NCBI GenBank assembly: GCA_025618425.1
Contig: CM046836.1
Coordinates: 17,130,743 to 17,194,742 of the forward strand
Source: Heliocidaris tuberculata
Lineage: Eukaryota > Echinodermata > Echinoidea > Camarodonta > Echinometridae
Length of the DNA stretch: 64,000 nt
Direction of reading: 5' to 3'
Shown: positions 42,340 to 55,333 of the stretch, piece by piece
Position numbering within the stretch: the first letter of the stretch is position 1
Layout of the letters: each line of letters starts with the position of its first letter
The notes under the pieces: model-generated
What the model was told of the DNA's origin: nothing
The model's database searches: none
Seen by the model: the letters and a program-made list of their open reading frames with translations, nothing else
Translations under genes and position numbers: made by a program

Positions 42340-43680
42340 GAATATAGTGCTTCTTCTACGCCCCTGATAGGGAGAAGTAAATGAAAATTAGCGAAAAAGC
42401 AGAAAAGATAATGAGAAACATTATACAGACAACAACAGAGAGAGAGAAGACCTGGAATAAAGGCATACGAGAGAGAAAGAATCGCATTAACATCCCACAG
42501 CAGTAAATCAGTACTACAAAATTACCTCCATGGTTCTACGAAGAGAGTAGTCGATAAGATATTAACCTGATACTGCGTAGAATATAAATCCAGAATAGAA
42601 ATGTACTGTAGACATGATGAATGTATAATGTGCAATTCAAAAATATGATGTGTATATAAATGAAGAAGTATAAAATATAAAATGCAATATCTAATATAAA
42701 TTAAACAAAAATGAATTGAAAAATATTATCAAGAATTATATGTTAATACATTTATTTAAAGAGTAAACCTGGATATTTAATATTAGAAAAATATTTGCAG
42801 CATTTAATGTGGAATATCAATATACAAAGTGCATACTGAAAGTACCATAGTCAAAATGTATAGACAGGAACAAAGAAAGAGAATTTAAGGTTTAAAGAGA
42901 AGGTTGAGATCTGGGAAGGGGGAACATAATTTATGAGCTTTCTCATTCATTTCATGCCAGTTTGGAAGAACATCAGAGTAGAAATGTCCCCTGAAAAGGA
43001 TTATACTCTTCAAATGCCCTCATATTCGAAATATGACGAGAAACAGCTGAAGTGTTCGGGCCGAACATTCATGCCACATGTGTGTGCAGTCCCATATATC
43101 CATTTCTGTGTGCAGTGCATGTGCTTTTCAGCAGACTGGGTCAATTTGATGATTCTAATCCTTACCATGCTCACAGTATACACCAATTCTTATGTAGACA
43201 TGATCAACCTTTCCCAATTGCTTTGAGACAGTTTCTTTCGCAACGTAATCTCAACTTTATCTTTAATTGGAGAGAACAACAGAAAAACTGAAAAAATGTA
43301 TCATATATACACCATTCATCATGCAAAATGATAATTACCCATGATAAAAAATTGATAATTTTTTATTTCAAAGAGATAGCTTCTAAGAACATTTATCATT
43401 TTCAACCATGGAAGATAGTCGTCACAAATAACGTCATTTCACGAGGAATAACACTGTTTTCTTAATGAATCCTGGATATATCTACGTTTGTAATCTTCGA
43501 AGATCGTCATTGAGATTAGGTTAAGTACGGCTCTTACGTCCGTGCTCTCAAAAAATTCTCTCTATGAAATGACAGCGGGATTCCACAGAAGATCATTTTG
43601 ACTCAAATCAATATACAACATCTGTACCGGGCAAATGAGACTTGAGAGTTGCTTCTTTTTGAAGTTAGGAACTAAAAAAA
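42340..43680. other. Intronic AT-rich sequence, nothing recognised
   Basis: Frames of up to about 97 codons (42933-43226) show no domain, splice context or biased composition that would support a gene. Confidence 0.45.
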
Positions 43681-43681
43681 A

Positions 43682-43700
43682 CCCCAAATAACATCATGAA

Positions 43701-43752
<52 letters not shown>

Positions 43753-43795
43753 TTCATGATGTTTGGGTATATATATATATATATATATATATTTG
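43682..43795. repeat. (TA)n tract flanked by an inverted repeat
   Basis: CCCCAAATAACATCATGAAAT before and ATTTCATGATGTTTGGG after the TA tract are reverse complements (one indel), followed by a second TA run. Confidence 0.85.
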
Positions 43796-44083
43796 GATTG
43801 CAAAACAAAACAAAACAAAATACTGATGTCAATTTCAATGTTACAGTAGTAGCCTAGACATAAACGTTACACTTTCAAAATTACATGGGATAGGCTCAGT
43901 TCATACGAACGAAACATTCATTGAAATATCTGCTGGGGCCATGAGGGTGCGAACATACTGATATCCCCTTACAATGAGTTAAAGCCATTTTGGCGCCCAT
44001 ACGACATCATTCTGTACCTGACCACAGCGGTTTGCCACAATAGAGATATTTTAGGTAATCAAGGTACACCATCAAGCTGTTTC

Positions 44084-44505
44084 CAGTCGTGTATCCAGCC
44101 CCCCCCCCCCAAATGCTACTCTGTGTGTGTGGGTGTGGGTGTGCGTGTGTGCGTGTGTTGGTGCTTTTGTCTACGGTACCAAACCGAGGACACACAGAAC
44201 TGTACATTCATTTCGAGGACCCAAAGCAGACCGAGGATGTCCTCAGTTTCAGAATCCCTGCAAACGGTACAAAATTAAATGACCGGTTATGCAGAAATTT
44301 TTCGTATTATCCTCAGTTCTGTTACATTCCTACAGACTGCGTCCTCGAATATGCAGTATTGCGTCCTCGAATATTATGCAGTAACATAGACGCATACATT
44401 TGAGCCCTCGGTTCACGCCATAAACGTGTATGTGTGAAGTTTGTTTGGGTATGTGTCACATACCCAAACACCCCCTTTGTTTCTCGATTTCTGGAGACGC
44501 CACTG
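44084..44505. mobile_element. Possible hAT-type MITE
   Basis: CAGTCGTGTATCCAG and, reversed, CAGTGGCGTCTCCAG form imperfect ends of a 422-bp segment. A near-perfect palindrome GTTTGGGTATGTG/TCACATACCCAAAC is at 44443-44470. No 8-bp duplication seen. Confidence 0.4.
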
Positions 44506-44814
44506 GATTATAATGTACGGACTATATTTTCAAGAATGTTGTCGAAGGCTGTGCCAAGAATGACTTTTAAACAAGGCCGCTGAAAGCTTCAATAAGCGAA
44601 CTGGGACGTAAATATTTAGCAATTTTCAAACTCGGAGGCGAGGGTTAAGAATGCATTTCGCAGGCTATTTCTAACCTGTATTGTCAAACTCGTATAATAT
44701 TCAGTATCCCTTCAAGTTACTCCCATTTTTCTCCCATTTTTTCAGTTTATATTAATCCTATCTTCGCTGAATATTTCATAATTACAATCATAAGTTCCCC
44801 TTTAGTTCTCTATC

Positions 44815-44915
44815 ACTCACTCTCTCTTTATCCTTTTCTTTCCCTCCTTCTCTCTCTCTCCTCTCTGTCTGTCTCTGTCTGTCTGTCTTTCTCTCTCTCT
44901 CTCTCTCTTTCAATA
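44815..44915. repeat. Pyrimidine-rich (CT)n/(GTCT)n tract
   Basis: CTCTCT and GTCTGTCT runs; low complexity. Confidence 0.9.
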
Positions 44916-44989
44916 TATTTTTCTTGTTTACATCTTGCTCTCCACATCTCATAGTTTCCTCTACGCTATAAAGGTCCAATTAGATTAAA

Positions 44990-47900
44990 CTGTTCTTAGT
45001 AGCTTTCGATTCAAGGTGAATTCAATGCATCCTTGCCTTCTCGTTAATTTTGGTACAATATGTGGAGACTTAGGTGTGACGTTTGTCTGACTTTCTTTTT
45101 CACTACCGAGGGAAAACATGGTAACAAAATGTCTCGTACCAATAGGAAATGCAAATATTAAATTCAGTTACAATAATCATTGTAGGATTTGGGTCTGACG
45201 TCTTCCCTTTATTCTTTCGGAAAAGATGGCGGCAATTTCCCTACGTCGATAAGAAAATTCAAAGGTATGAACCAAGGAGGTACTAGGCTCCTCCTTGACT
45301 GAACAAGCTTTAGGACATGCCGCCATCACAAATCAGAAGGTCCATTACCTTTCTGTGTCATATAAAATTCCAACATCCGATCAATTCCGAAGAATTATGA
45401 CATGGTCCATAAATTTAACAAGCATCACACTGGATCTAATACTATTTATGTACCCTCTACTCACGATTTTTAAAAAAATTTCATTTGCTAAAATATGATC
45501 TACGATACTAAAAATCCTTAGCCAAGATAGTAACAAAAATAGCATAATTTCTTACTCAACCTTTCATTAATTTCGTAAATGACATACATATGCAGCTGAA
45601 ATGGGGAAGGGGGTACAAGAATACCCCTAGCCCTTCACTCAGCTGCCCAAGGACACTACCAAAGCCAACACAACATCATCCCATATAATCACATTACTCA
45701 ATTGAACTTGGAATGCCATACCTGACGTTCGAGCCCTTATTCAATTCTCGCCACTTGGACAAAATGCAACTAATTCATAAATGTGATTAGGAAACGTAAT
45801 TGCTCAGCATACTGTTGCTACACGAACTGGGTCGATCGGTAGAGAGGCGGTAAAACGGCACCGTATAGTCCAACAAAATAAAGCTTATATTATTGCCCTA
45901 TTCAAAGAATGAATACATCCAATATGCACTTACGATTATTATTCATTCGACATACCGCCTCATTGTGCAAACTATGTCTATTGAGCATTGAATGTGAGTA
46001 GTGTAATAGTAGGCAACATTTATGTATATTTAAAAAAAAAAATAACATAATTTCGGTAAAGTGTAATACAAGGTAAATAAATCAAATAAAAAGAATAAAA
46101 AAGAATAAAAAGACAATTGAAGAAATACGGTATACGTCTTATCCACCTCCATAATTAGTGTGCAATTTCTGCACATAATTGTCATTCCGAACAAATTACA
46201 TTTTGGTTTCTTTTGCGTCCATGTAAGGCAATCCATACAAATGAAAAAAAATGTTGCCATAAATATCAATGGGGGTGGGGTGGTCAATTCAAGACAAGAC
46301 GCCTATACCAATACGCGGTGACGTCTAATCTGCATCAGAGGCAGGTGATCCAGTCAATACACTGAAACGGTTTGGACGCCAGTCAAGAGAATTTCATTGA
46401 GGTCCTAATTAATCGAATCATTTTGCCCTGTCCCACTAGAGATTCCTCATTACGAACAACAGAAAGCAATGAACACTGACACTCTGATTGAAGGGTGACA
46501 GTAACAAATATGCTCTAATGACATGAATGAGATCCATGATGAAGGGGGTCATTTCGAGATGCAAAAGAAATCATCGGAACACCGTCAAATCCCCATTGCG
46601 AAATCATCCACAGATGAACAGAATCTCCCATTTACAAGCACTGTAATAAAACTTGCCCAACTACAGTAGACAGAAATATCTTCTACATAGTATTCTAGAG
46701 AAATCGACCAACCAGCTATGACTTTGAAAAACGTGATCGAGGCACGTCGAAATGAAAATAGGAAGAGCAAATATATAAAAGAAAAAAACCTTCGCTAATA
46801 GTGAGGGTTGAGACATGTACCGGCGGTAGTCTGTAAATATTTATCTAGAACTTGAAAGGTGTGCCCATCCAAATTTTATAAATCACTAGTTGCTTTGAGC
46901 AATTATGATTAAATCGTTTGGATTCTGTGTTTCCCATATTAGTAGAGATCAATACCCCTTGGATACTAAACTCATAGGAAACCAGTTTGTAAAATACAAG
47001 AGTAACGATTGATAAATTACTGTACAAACGGAGCAAATTAAAAAAAAAAAAAGAAACTACGTCATCATTTCTCTGCTTCATTGAAGTACTCGCAGCAAGC
47101 ATCACGAGACATTGTTTTCACAATATACAGAGTGCTTGATTTCTCAGTATATTATACCCCATTATCTTGGATAATAGTGATAACTCTTTGTTATCCTTGT
47201 GCACTTATTGTGACTGTGTTTTACACTTTTTAACCCATCACTTCCTCACCTTCACTGATCGCTGTTTTTCACTATCTCTGCATGAACCTCTAATTCTTCA
47301 CATCTGTAAATCCATCATTTTTCCTTTATCAGCCTCTGTACTCACAAGAAATCATTCTGAGAATAAAACGATCGTTTACCCAACAAATAATTCCCAAGTG
47401 TCTTAAAAAGTTGTTGTGACTCTCTGTTAGGTCTCTTGCCATTTCCGTTCCACCTTAAATATACCATTTTCATTCACCATTTCGTTTATTCCATGTGTCA
47501 TCTTTACTTTCCAATTTTCTTTCTTCTCTTTATTCGCATCCATATATCATATTTTCTTTTATTTCAAACAGTGGAAATATTCTACCTCAAACTATACTAT
47601 TGAATCGAATAATAAATATAATTCTGGTTTATTGCATGATTCAATATAAAAGGCTTTATGCTTTATTTTTGGCGAGGACAGTGCAAATTACTGAATCTCT
47701 AAATTAGGTAATGTGGAACATTTTAAATCCAGAAAATATATTTGAAAAGTGATAATTTTTAAAGATGTAGTATTCTTGTTTCCTGTGTCTTCTTGGCAAA
47801 CGCTCCCAGAGACCATGTGCAGAGCTTTAACCTTTTTGGTAATTTTCTCCTATTATGATTTTTATTCAAAATAAATAAATATTGCACTGGATGTTTGTTT

Positions 47901-48576
47901 TCATGGTTTTAGCAGATATCTTTCCGACCATAACAAATGTACATGAAATTATATAGTTAAAAGCTTTACTGTTTTGCATATAGTAAGTAAAGTCAAGTGA
48001 TGGTGAACTAATTACATTAGATTTTTACTTCTGAACATTGACTTTCGTACAGTTGCACTTCGTCGAATTAGGAGGGAAATTGTGTTCGTATGAATTAATT
48101 CTCAACAGCTATAGTGTTCTTAGATAGAGTATAAAGGCCTTACATGATACATGTGAATAGGGAGGCAGGTGGATATTTGTCTTCCAAGTCGTATTAAGTC
48201 GATTGTACGAGTAAAGATTTCCCAAGTTGTTTGCGGTTACCATAACAACATTATGAAATACGCAGGTTGAAGACATACAAATAAATGTAATGAAATCAAT
48301 ACAGATAAATCAATACAAATTTTAATCAAGCTTCGTTTTTGAGATAAACTTGTTCATCTGATGACACATATTTTTTTTTACATCAGTCTAATAGTATACT
48401 TTAGTATCTAATTTCGGTATTGGTGTAATACGACTTTATGGAGATGGGGAGGGGTAGGCCTCCCCAACAATATATTCATATTCGATATAAAAATCCATGT
48501 GTTGGCATACTGATACATCTAATTAAACAGAAGTAGTTTGAGTAGTTTTAGTAGTTTCATGCTTTTTATTTTTTTG

Positions 48577-48580
<4 letters not shown>
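44990..48580. other. Intronic sequence, no feature supported
   Basis: About 3.6 kb of AT-rich DNA inside the long intron of the minus-strand gene. No frame over 90 codons, no recognised protein motif, no terminal repeats found by eye. Confidence 0.5.

Positions 48581-48587
<7 letters not shown>

Positions 48588-48631
<44 letters not shown>
48588..48631. repeat. (TA)n microsatellite, left flank of the LTR element
   Basis: The TA run continues on the other side of the LTR element (52106-52136), so the element inserted into a TA microsatellite. Confidence 0.9.
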
Positions 48632-48632
<1 letters not shown>

Positions 48633-48635
<3 letters not shown>

Positions 48636-50059
48636 AGGGGTCATTAATTGAACAACTAGATTGTGAAATCATTGGACAAATTAAATTACCCTCTGGGTTC
48701 GAAATATCATCCGTTATTAAAAGAGACGCGAGATGCGCGTATTACTCATGGCAAGAGGTATAGCTAAATCTTCAACTATTAGTAACCAACAATTAGCCAC
48801 ACAACCAGGATTTAAGTCACAATCAAACACCCAACATCTCAGTCATAAACAAGCAATCAAGGTGTAAATTACTTAAAAATCACTTTCAACAACTGACACC
48901 CAAACCTATCTAAGAGAGTAACAACGGATTAAGACAAATAAAATGATTAAACAGACCAAATTGAATTAAATTCAGTCACCTCGGATTGAGGTTTAATGAA
49001 CAAAAAAATATTAATTCCTCACATTCGACAAAATACAAAAAAAGGAAAATCGTAACAAAAGCTACAAAAGAAAACAACTCCTTGTTCAAACACATAAAAC
49101 ACCAACACATCAACAATCATATCAAGGCACACAGTTAAAGGGGTTCCCCATGTTAAAGAAAAATACCGGTATAATTATCAAAAAGAACTAATGAATGGCC
49201 ATTAAAATTAACAAAATGTTCTCGCGGACGAAATCCATGGCACCGACCAAATTTCGCTAATAAAAACAGGAACCTTGACAACGGATCAAGTCCAAAACTC
49301 CTCGCAAGATCTGTCATACATGATGAGTCGACCACTAGTTATGTAGTTAAGCCGATTAAAACTCGTACCACGAAGCGAGTTCCCATCCATCGACGCAGCC
49401 ATCTCCAGGACGATTTAAGCTGTCTTTCCGTCTCCGTCAAGCGTTCACCAGCAGCCAACGTATGTTGGTGGTCATATGTGCAAAACATTTCAGCTCACGA
49501 AGGGTGTAACTGTATTATAATAACTTGAAGATGATACATCTTGAAGGCTTGTATCATGTCCCCCTTCCAATACATTATAAAAGGACGAAATCACATATCA
49601 GGAAGACAGGAACACACTGCAGTCCAGAAAACACAGCAAACAGTCACATACAAGGAGTTCTATCTACAAAGTATACATATTTACAAGCACAATCGTACTG
49701 AGAGGGGTTCAACCCATTATGGATGTCCTTCTCCTTTGACTGCCCAGATGGAAGAGAACCAGAGAGCTCAAGCCCCTCTCTTCCACCCCAATCTTCTCCC
49801 CTATCCATCCCAAAATACTCCAACATTGTTTATGTTTTTCCTTATTCCAACCCATAATACTAACTCTGGCCACATGGTCAGCGTGCTCACTCATGTGTCC
49901 AAACCTGCTCTGACCACCCACTGTATACATTCCCCCCAATGGAAGTTATGGCCCTGTGACTTCAACATTTTGAGCGGAGCCACCTGTCTGGCATGTGGTC
50001 ACCCTATATGTTCCCACTATTACAAACTATAACCAAGGTACTAGATTCTCAAACTTACA
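48633..50059 (-). repeat. 3' LTR (minus orientation)
   Basis: 1427 bp, TG...CA. Contains a 163-codon open frame on the + strand (49541-50032), antisense to the element and identical in both LTRs; it has no recognised domain and is probably incidental. Confidence 0.88.
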
Positions 50060-50657
50060 TACCTCCCTGCTTTGAAAAATCATGACTTCCACTGTCATGA
50101 TAAAAAAAATATGATGAATAATCAAATACCATAACAGTGAAAATACTTCTACATGTACTATAACCACAGTGATATGAAATTAAATAACTGCACTCCATTG
50201 TATACCCTAAAATCAATTAATCCAAATCCTTTGTATAAACTCAGATGAACAACTACCAACACACCATTTTGCAGATTAAAATGTAGGCCTACAAATGTCT
50301 CCAACAACAAAATGTCCACTAATGATGAACAAGTAACAACTCAAATATTTTCCAATTCAACTTGACCAAACTTTTGAAATGCAAAATACTCTTAAACTAG
50401 GATAAGACTAGAACACCACAAAGCCTCGAGCTACTTGTTTGATCAGAGCAAAACTTATATAATAATTAAAATATAAATGTCCATCATGAACTTTCAAATA
50501 ATTTTGAGTTCTTTAATACCAATGTACACTGTTATGAAAATCACAGCAGTCAAAAGGAACATAATAAATCCACAGATATAAAACACAATGAGTTTAAGTT
50601 TCAACCAGTATAAGGTTAAATTATGCACTACCTGTTGCCGGATTTTAATAACATAAT

Positions 50658-50676
50658 CCCACCGCTGCCACCAAAT
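50658..50676 (-). other. Primer-binding site, tRNA-Leu type
   Basis: Minus-strand TGGTGGCAGCGGTGGGATT; starts TGG as required for pairing with a CCA-ended tRNA. Confidence 0.75.
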
Positions 50677-50678
50677 TA

Positions 50679-52101
50679 TGTAGGGGTCATTAATTGAACA
50701 ACTAGATTGTGAAATCATTGGACAAATTAAATTACCCTCTGGGTTCGAAATATCATCCGTTATTAAAAGAGACGCGAGATGCGCGTATTACTCATGGCAA
50801 GAGGTATAGCTAAATCTTCAACTATTAGTAACCAACAATTAGCCACACAACCAGGATTTAAGTCACAATCAAACACCCAACATCTCAGTCATAAACAAGC
50901 AATCAAGGTGTAAATTACTTAAAAATCACTTTCAACAACTGACACCCAAACCTATCTAAGAGAGTAACAACGGATTAAGACAAATAAAATGATTAAACAG
51001 ACCAAATTGAATTAAATTCAGTCACCTCGGATTGAGGTTTAATGAACAAAAAAATATTAATTCCTCACATTCGACAAAATACAAAAAAAGGAAAATCGTA
51101 ACAAAAGCTACAAAAGAAAACAACTCCTTGTTCAAACACATAAAACACCAACACATCAACAATCATATCAAGGCACACAGTTAAAGGGGTTCCCCATGTT
51201 AAAGAAAAATACCGGTATAATTATCAAAAAGAACTAATGAATGGCCATTAAAATTAACAAAATGTTCTCGCGGACGAAATCCATGGCACCGACCAAATTT
51301 CGCTAATAAAAACAGGAACCTTGACAACGGATCAAGTCCAAAACTCCTCGCAAGATCTGTCATACATGATGAGTCGACCACTAGTTATGTAGTTAAGCCG
51401 ATTAAAACTCGTACCACGAAGCGAGTTCCCATCCATCGACGCAGCCATCTCCAGGACGATTTAAGCTGTCTTTCCGTCTCCGTCAAGCGTTCACCAGCAG
51501 CCAACGTATGTTGGTGGTCATATGTGCAAAACATTTCAGCTCACGAAGGGTGTAACTGTATTATAATAACTTGAAGATGATACATCTTGAAGGCTTGTAT
51601 CATGTCCCCCTTCCAATACATTATAAAAGGACGAAATCACATATCAGGAAGACAGGAACACACTGCAGTCCAGAAAACACAGCAAACAGTCACATACAAG
51701 GAGTTCTATCTACAAAGTATACATATTTACAAGCACAATCGTACTGAGAGGGGTTCAACCCATTATGGATGTCCTTCTCCTTTGACTGCCCAGATGGAAG
51801 AGAACCAGAGAGCTCAAGCCCCTCTCTTCCACCCCAATCTTCTCCCCTATCCATCCCAAAATACTCCAACATTGTTTATGTTTTTCCTTATTCCAACCCA
51901 TAATACTAACTCTGGCCACATGGTCAGCGTGCTCACTCATGTGTCCAAACCTGCTCTGACCACCCACTGTATACATTCCCCCCAATGGAAGTTATGGCCC
52001 TGTGACTTCAACATTTTGAGCGGAGCCACCTGTCTGGCATGTGGTCACCCTATATGTTCCCACTATTACAAACTATAACCAAGGTACTAGATTCTCAAAC
52101 T

Positions 52102-52105
<4 letters not shown>
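50679..52105 (-). repeat. 5' LTR (minus orientation)
   Basis: Copy of 48633-50059 at an offset of exactly 2046 bp. On the minus strand CCTTTTATAATGTATTGG (about 51610-51630) is a possible TATA region for element transcription. Confidence 0.88.

Positions 52106-52136
<31 letters not shown>
52106..52136. repeat. (TA)n microsatellite, right flank of the LTR element
   Basis: Continuation of the interrupted TA array. Confidence 0.9.
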
Positions 52137-52138
<2 letters not shown>

Positions 52139-52822
52139 AGAGAAATATTCCTCGAACGCAACGTTGGTGGTCACTCATAGCTGCCTAGTGGAAGGTATAG
52201 TGAGAGAATTGCTAGTCGGGTTAACAAACATTTTAGCCTTTCAATAATTTCTGGTTTCGAGTATTTTAATGATGCAGAGACAGGGGCATCAATCCATTTT
52301 TCTAATGGAGGGGGGGGGGGGCGGGGGAGACAGCCTATAATAATACCGGTACCCTTCATGTTTTTAACGCCTCTTAATTACCAGCTTCTCCAAGGTACCG
52401 TTACATGAAGCAGGGAATTTAAGCGCGGAGCACGCGGCGAAATTGAAGTCTGATCGTGTAATACCTTTTGTATTTCACTGTTTGAAAGGTTTCATTTTCC
52501 GAGTTTTGCCTCATTTTTCCTTATTTTATTTTACACCTCCGTATTCATTGGTGGGACAAAACCTATATGTTTGGCCTCCCAATATTTTCTTTGGGGGTTA
52601 CTGCCCTATGCCACCCTGTGCAGAGAAAGATATGAAACTACAAACGAGTCATGAAAAATGGGATGCTTATTTAGAACTATGAATAAAGATGGCATCATGA
52701 TTGTGAAAAAGTGAAATTATACATTTAATAAAATCTGAGTAATATAATTTTGGATAGTCTTTGATGAATGAGATATCATTTGACGCAAACAATCCCTTGA
52801 TGGCACCGCCCATAGTCGAAGG

Positions 52823-53120
52823 ATGAACCCGTGGACTAACCACCTCCAGTCAATGCCTCATAAGCTTTCTGATGGACCAAGTGAATCACTCCCTGCGGGT
52901 TCAAGTGAGGCATGGCCCACCTGGTCGTTTCTAAATCGTCTACGGACTGGAACAGGACGATGCAAAGTCCTCATGCAGAAATGGGGCTCTAGTAAGAATA
53001 GAGAAACTACTTGCGACTGTGGGGAGGATCAGACGATAAAACACATATTGGTATACCCCCTCCTATTAGAACCGTGCACTTTCAATGATCTGAAGGTCGA
53101 GGGTTTCAACGCCAAAGCCA
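52823..53120 (+). pseudogene. LINE fragment: C-terminal RT/zinc-knuckle region
   Basis: FLNRLRTGTGRCKVLMQKWG followed by C-D-C-G-x-x-Q-T-I-x-H-I-L is the conserved L-R-T-G-x-G-R...C-x-C-G-x-x-Q-T-x-x-H-I pattern at the C terminus of jockey/I-like non-LTR elements. The 165-codon frame extends past it into unrelated sequence. 5' truncated. Confidence 0.7.
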
Positions 53121-53330
53121 GATCCTGCCTTCTGCCGAGGAGTTATCACCGAACTCGGTTCTGCACTGGACGTGATTCGAGAATAAATACATTGACGCAA
53201 AATATATTGAGGTACTTTTTGATGGATTTAGGTTACAGGTGCTTTTTTTTGGCATTCATTGATGCCTTTTCAACAGTTAATCCTTCCAAAAATATAATGG
53301 CAAGTATTATCCTGGCTTAATATTATTGTA

Positions 53331-53690
53331 GAGGTGTCGTAGTCGAGTGGTTTAAGCACTTGACTGGAGACGCGAAGGTCGTGGGTTCGATACCACGCAC
53401 TGCACTTATGTCCTTAATAAGCAAGACATTTTATCTACATTGCTTCTCTCCACCAAGGTGTTAAATGGGTACCTGGTAGGATGCAAAAGACACTGAGGTT
53501 CGATCAGCATTGTGAGCGTCTGTAAAAGGCGCCTGGCTGGAATGCTCCCCAGGGAGTGGAGAAGGTGCACACATTGTGTGCGGGCAAGCCATGAATAATA
53601 ATATGTCTGTAAAGCGCTTAGAGACATCGTAGATGTATAATAGGCGCTATGTAAATCTAGATTATTATCATTATTATTATTATTATCCCC
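53331..53690 (+). mobile_element. tRNA-derived SINE with (ATT)n tail
   Basis: Head with tRNA-like A box (TAGTCGAGTGGTTTAAGCAC) and B box (GTGGGTTCGATACCAC); body CTACATTGCTTCTCTCCACC and AAATGGGTACCTGGTAGGAT; LINE-like 3' part AAAGCGCTTAGAGAC...GGCGCTATGTAAATC; ATT-repeat tail. The body is shared with 6775-7008 and 7310-7480. It looks complete. Confidence 0.85.
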
Positions 53691-53699
53691 GTACACTGC

Positions 53700-54480
53700 A
53701 ATTCCAGGATCTCACTACAACAGGGTAGAGAAAGACAATTTTTAAAAATATTTTATACAAGGAAGTATATATGCATCGGCAAGGATATCCGTCCAACGTT
53801 CGAATGAACGTTCCGGACTTATCAAATAATTTAGTACCACAGTAGGTAGGTAGGCATCTTATCACTATACGGCCTTGCCTTACTGCACCGTTTAGCTATG
53901 TACGTCATGACCAGGTGATTCCATACATCATATATATAGTCATGAGATTGGATAAATCCATTTATTAACCTACATCACATTCACTCGGTGAAGAAAAGAT
54001 TTAATTCAATGGTTGTATCGGCTAGCTATTGACAGAGTGCATTGGAGACCCTTGTAATTGTGTCCCGTTGCGGAATTCCTTTCACGGCAAAATGAGCTTT
54101 TGTTTTGGAGTAACTACTCCCTCAAGGTGGCTGATCCACCTAATGTGTTGCATGCATAAACAGAGCTGTCATAATTAAGCCTTTCGTGATCTTTATGCCA
54201 TTAGTCGTAAATAAAAAGATGAAATAACTGCTGACGCAAGATTTTATTTCAAATAAAAACATGATCAATACAATCACATTTGCAAAATAATACCACTCAC
54301 TAGGAACTGAACTTTGGATGGCTTTGCAAATCATAAACCTTCTCGCAGAATAAATCTTAACCAGTGTGAAAGATGTTACTTAAATTTGTCAGGAAACATC
54401 ATACAAACATTTTGCATTATCTGAATTTATTGCAACTTAACAGAGAAAAGAGAATTGTAGTTTTCATTTAAAAATATTTT
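53700..54480. other. Intronic sequence, nothing recognised
   Basis: Between the SINE and the exon at 54487. No element or frame supported. Confidence 0.5.
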
Positions 54481-54486
54481 GCTTAC

Positions 54487-54610
54487 CCATTAGTGTTTAG
54501 GCGATCAACCAAGGCAACAGCGATACGGTATCCCCCATGCGAACAGTTAGAGGGACAATCGCACTGAGAATCCCGGTGATATACATCCAATTTTAAGGCC
54601 AAATGATAAG
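54487..54610 (-). CDS. Upstream exon of the same gene, Cys-rich
   Basis: 124 nt, acceptor ATTTTCAG, donor AATGG|GTAAGC. Only one frame is open; it encodes YHLALKLDVYHRDSQCDCPS then NCSHGGYRIAVALVDRLNTN, with three clustered cysteines and an NCS sequon. The trailing GG joins the next exon's T as a Gly codon, across an intron of about 15.6 kb. Confidence 0.65.
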
Positions 54611-54804
54611 CTGAAAATAGAACGAGGAGAGAGATTTTTTATTAACAACAATAACTGTTTGTCTACAATGAAATTATATATACAAATAAAAAAGAAGTGT
54701 ACATATCAAATATTTAGAAAATCCTATCACAACAAATGGAACATTAAAAAATGTGCTCAATACATCTCCCCCCCCCAAAAAAAAAAGAAGAATACAATAA
54801 TGAA

Positions 54805-54840
54805 CACACACACACACACACACCCTCACGCACACATATC
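54805..54840. repeat. (CA)n microsatellite
   Basis: CACACA run after a C/A-rich stretch, in the intron upstream of 54610. Confidence 0.9.
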
Positions 54841-55175
54841 TAACTTACACACATCCACAGATCCCAAAAAGGATTCAATATAGGATTGTATATATTGAAT
54901 TCCTATGGAAATAGGATACATTTTTTCAAAAAAATATTCACCCCCTTTTCTAAAAGAGTCTGTGATATTATGGAGAAGCCTTCGAGATGCTACTAAGTAC
55001 AGTGGTATCTCGGTGGTGTAACTCTTGTACAGTGCATTCTCTATATGAGTGAACTTAATTACTCAGATAATATTTTCATGCCCCGACATGGTGTTATGGG
55101 CGGTGCTCTATCATGTCTATGGGGGCCAGTTGTATTAGTGGTTCCCACTGCAACAAAATGTTATAGTGGCTATCC

Positions 55176-55333
55176 CTCCAGGGCCCTCTTGCATAAAAAG
55201 TTGCGATTAAACGCAACTCAAAAAAATTAAACGCAACTCAAATTTCAACCAATCAGGATCGCGTATTTGGGACTTGCGTTTAATTTTTTGAGTTGCGTTT
55301 AATCGCAACTTTTTAGGCAAGAAGGCCCTGGAG
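55176..55333. mobile_element. 158-bp near-perfect palindromic MITE
   Basis: CTCCAGGGCCCTCTTGCATA and AAGTTGCGATTAAACGCAAC on the left have exact or nearly exact complements on the right, around a short loop with CCAATCAGGATCGCG. Shares ends and core with 3291-3911 and 35650-35738. Confidence 0.85.

Larger units (their letters stand above)
48633..52105 (-). mobile_element. Non-autonomous LTR retrotransposon (3473 bp)
   Basis: Two direct repeats of 1427 bp (48633-50059 and 50679-52105), which I could not tell apart by eye, flank a 619-bp interior. Each repeat starts TG and ends CA. Read on the minus strand, the 5' LTR is followed two codons later by TGGTGGCAGCGGTGGGATT, complementary to the 3' end of tRNA-Leu (AAG/UAG type), a classical primer-binding site. 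The purine-rich GCAGGGAGG just before the 3' LTR fits a polypurine tract. The interior has no gag or pol, only a 74-codon frame, so it must be mobilised by another element. It inserted in a TA microsatellite, so the target duplication cannot be read. Apparently identical LTRs imply a recent insertion. Confidence 0.88.

Noticed and set aside
42933..43226. 97-codon + frame with several Cys
   Set aside because: No homology recognised, no codon bias or splice signals; length is compatible with chance in AT-rich DNA.
44089..44403. 104-codon + frame
   Set aside because: Starts in a GT-rich tract and lies within a possible hAT-type MITE; no domain or splice context.
49541..50032. 163-codon + strand frame, repeated exactly at 51587-52078
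   Set aside because: Lies inside both LTRs, antisense to the element, with no recognised domain; identity follows from the LTR duplication.
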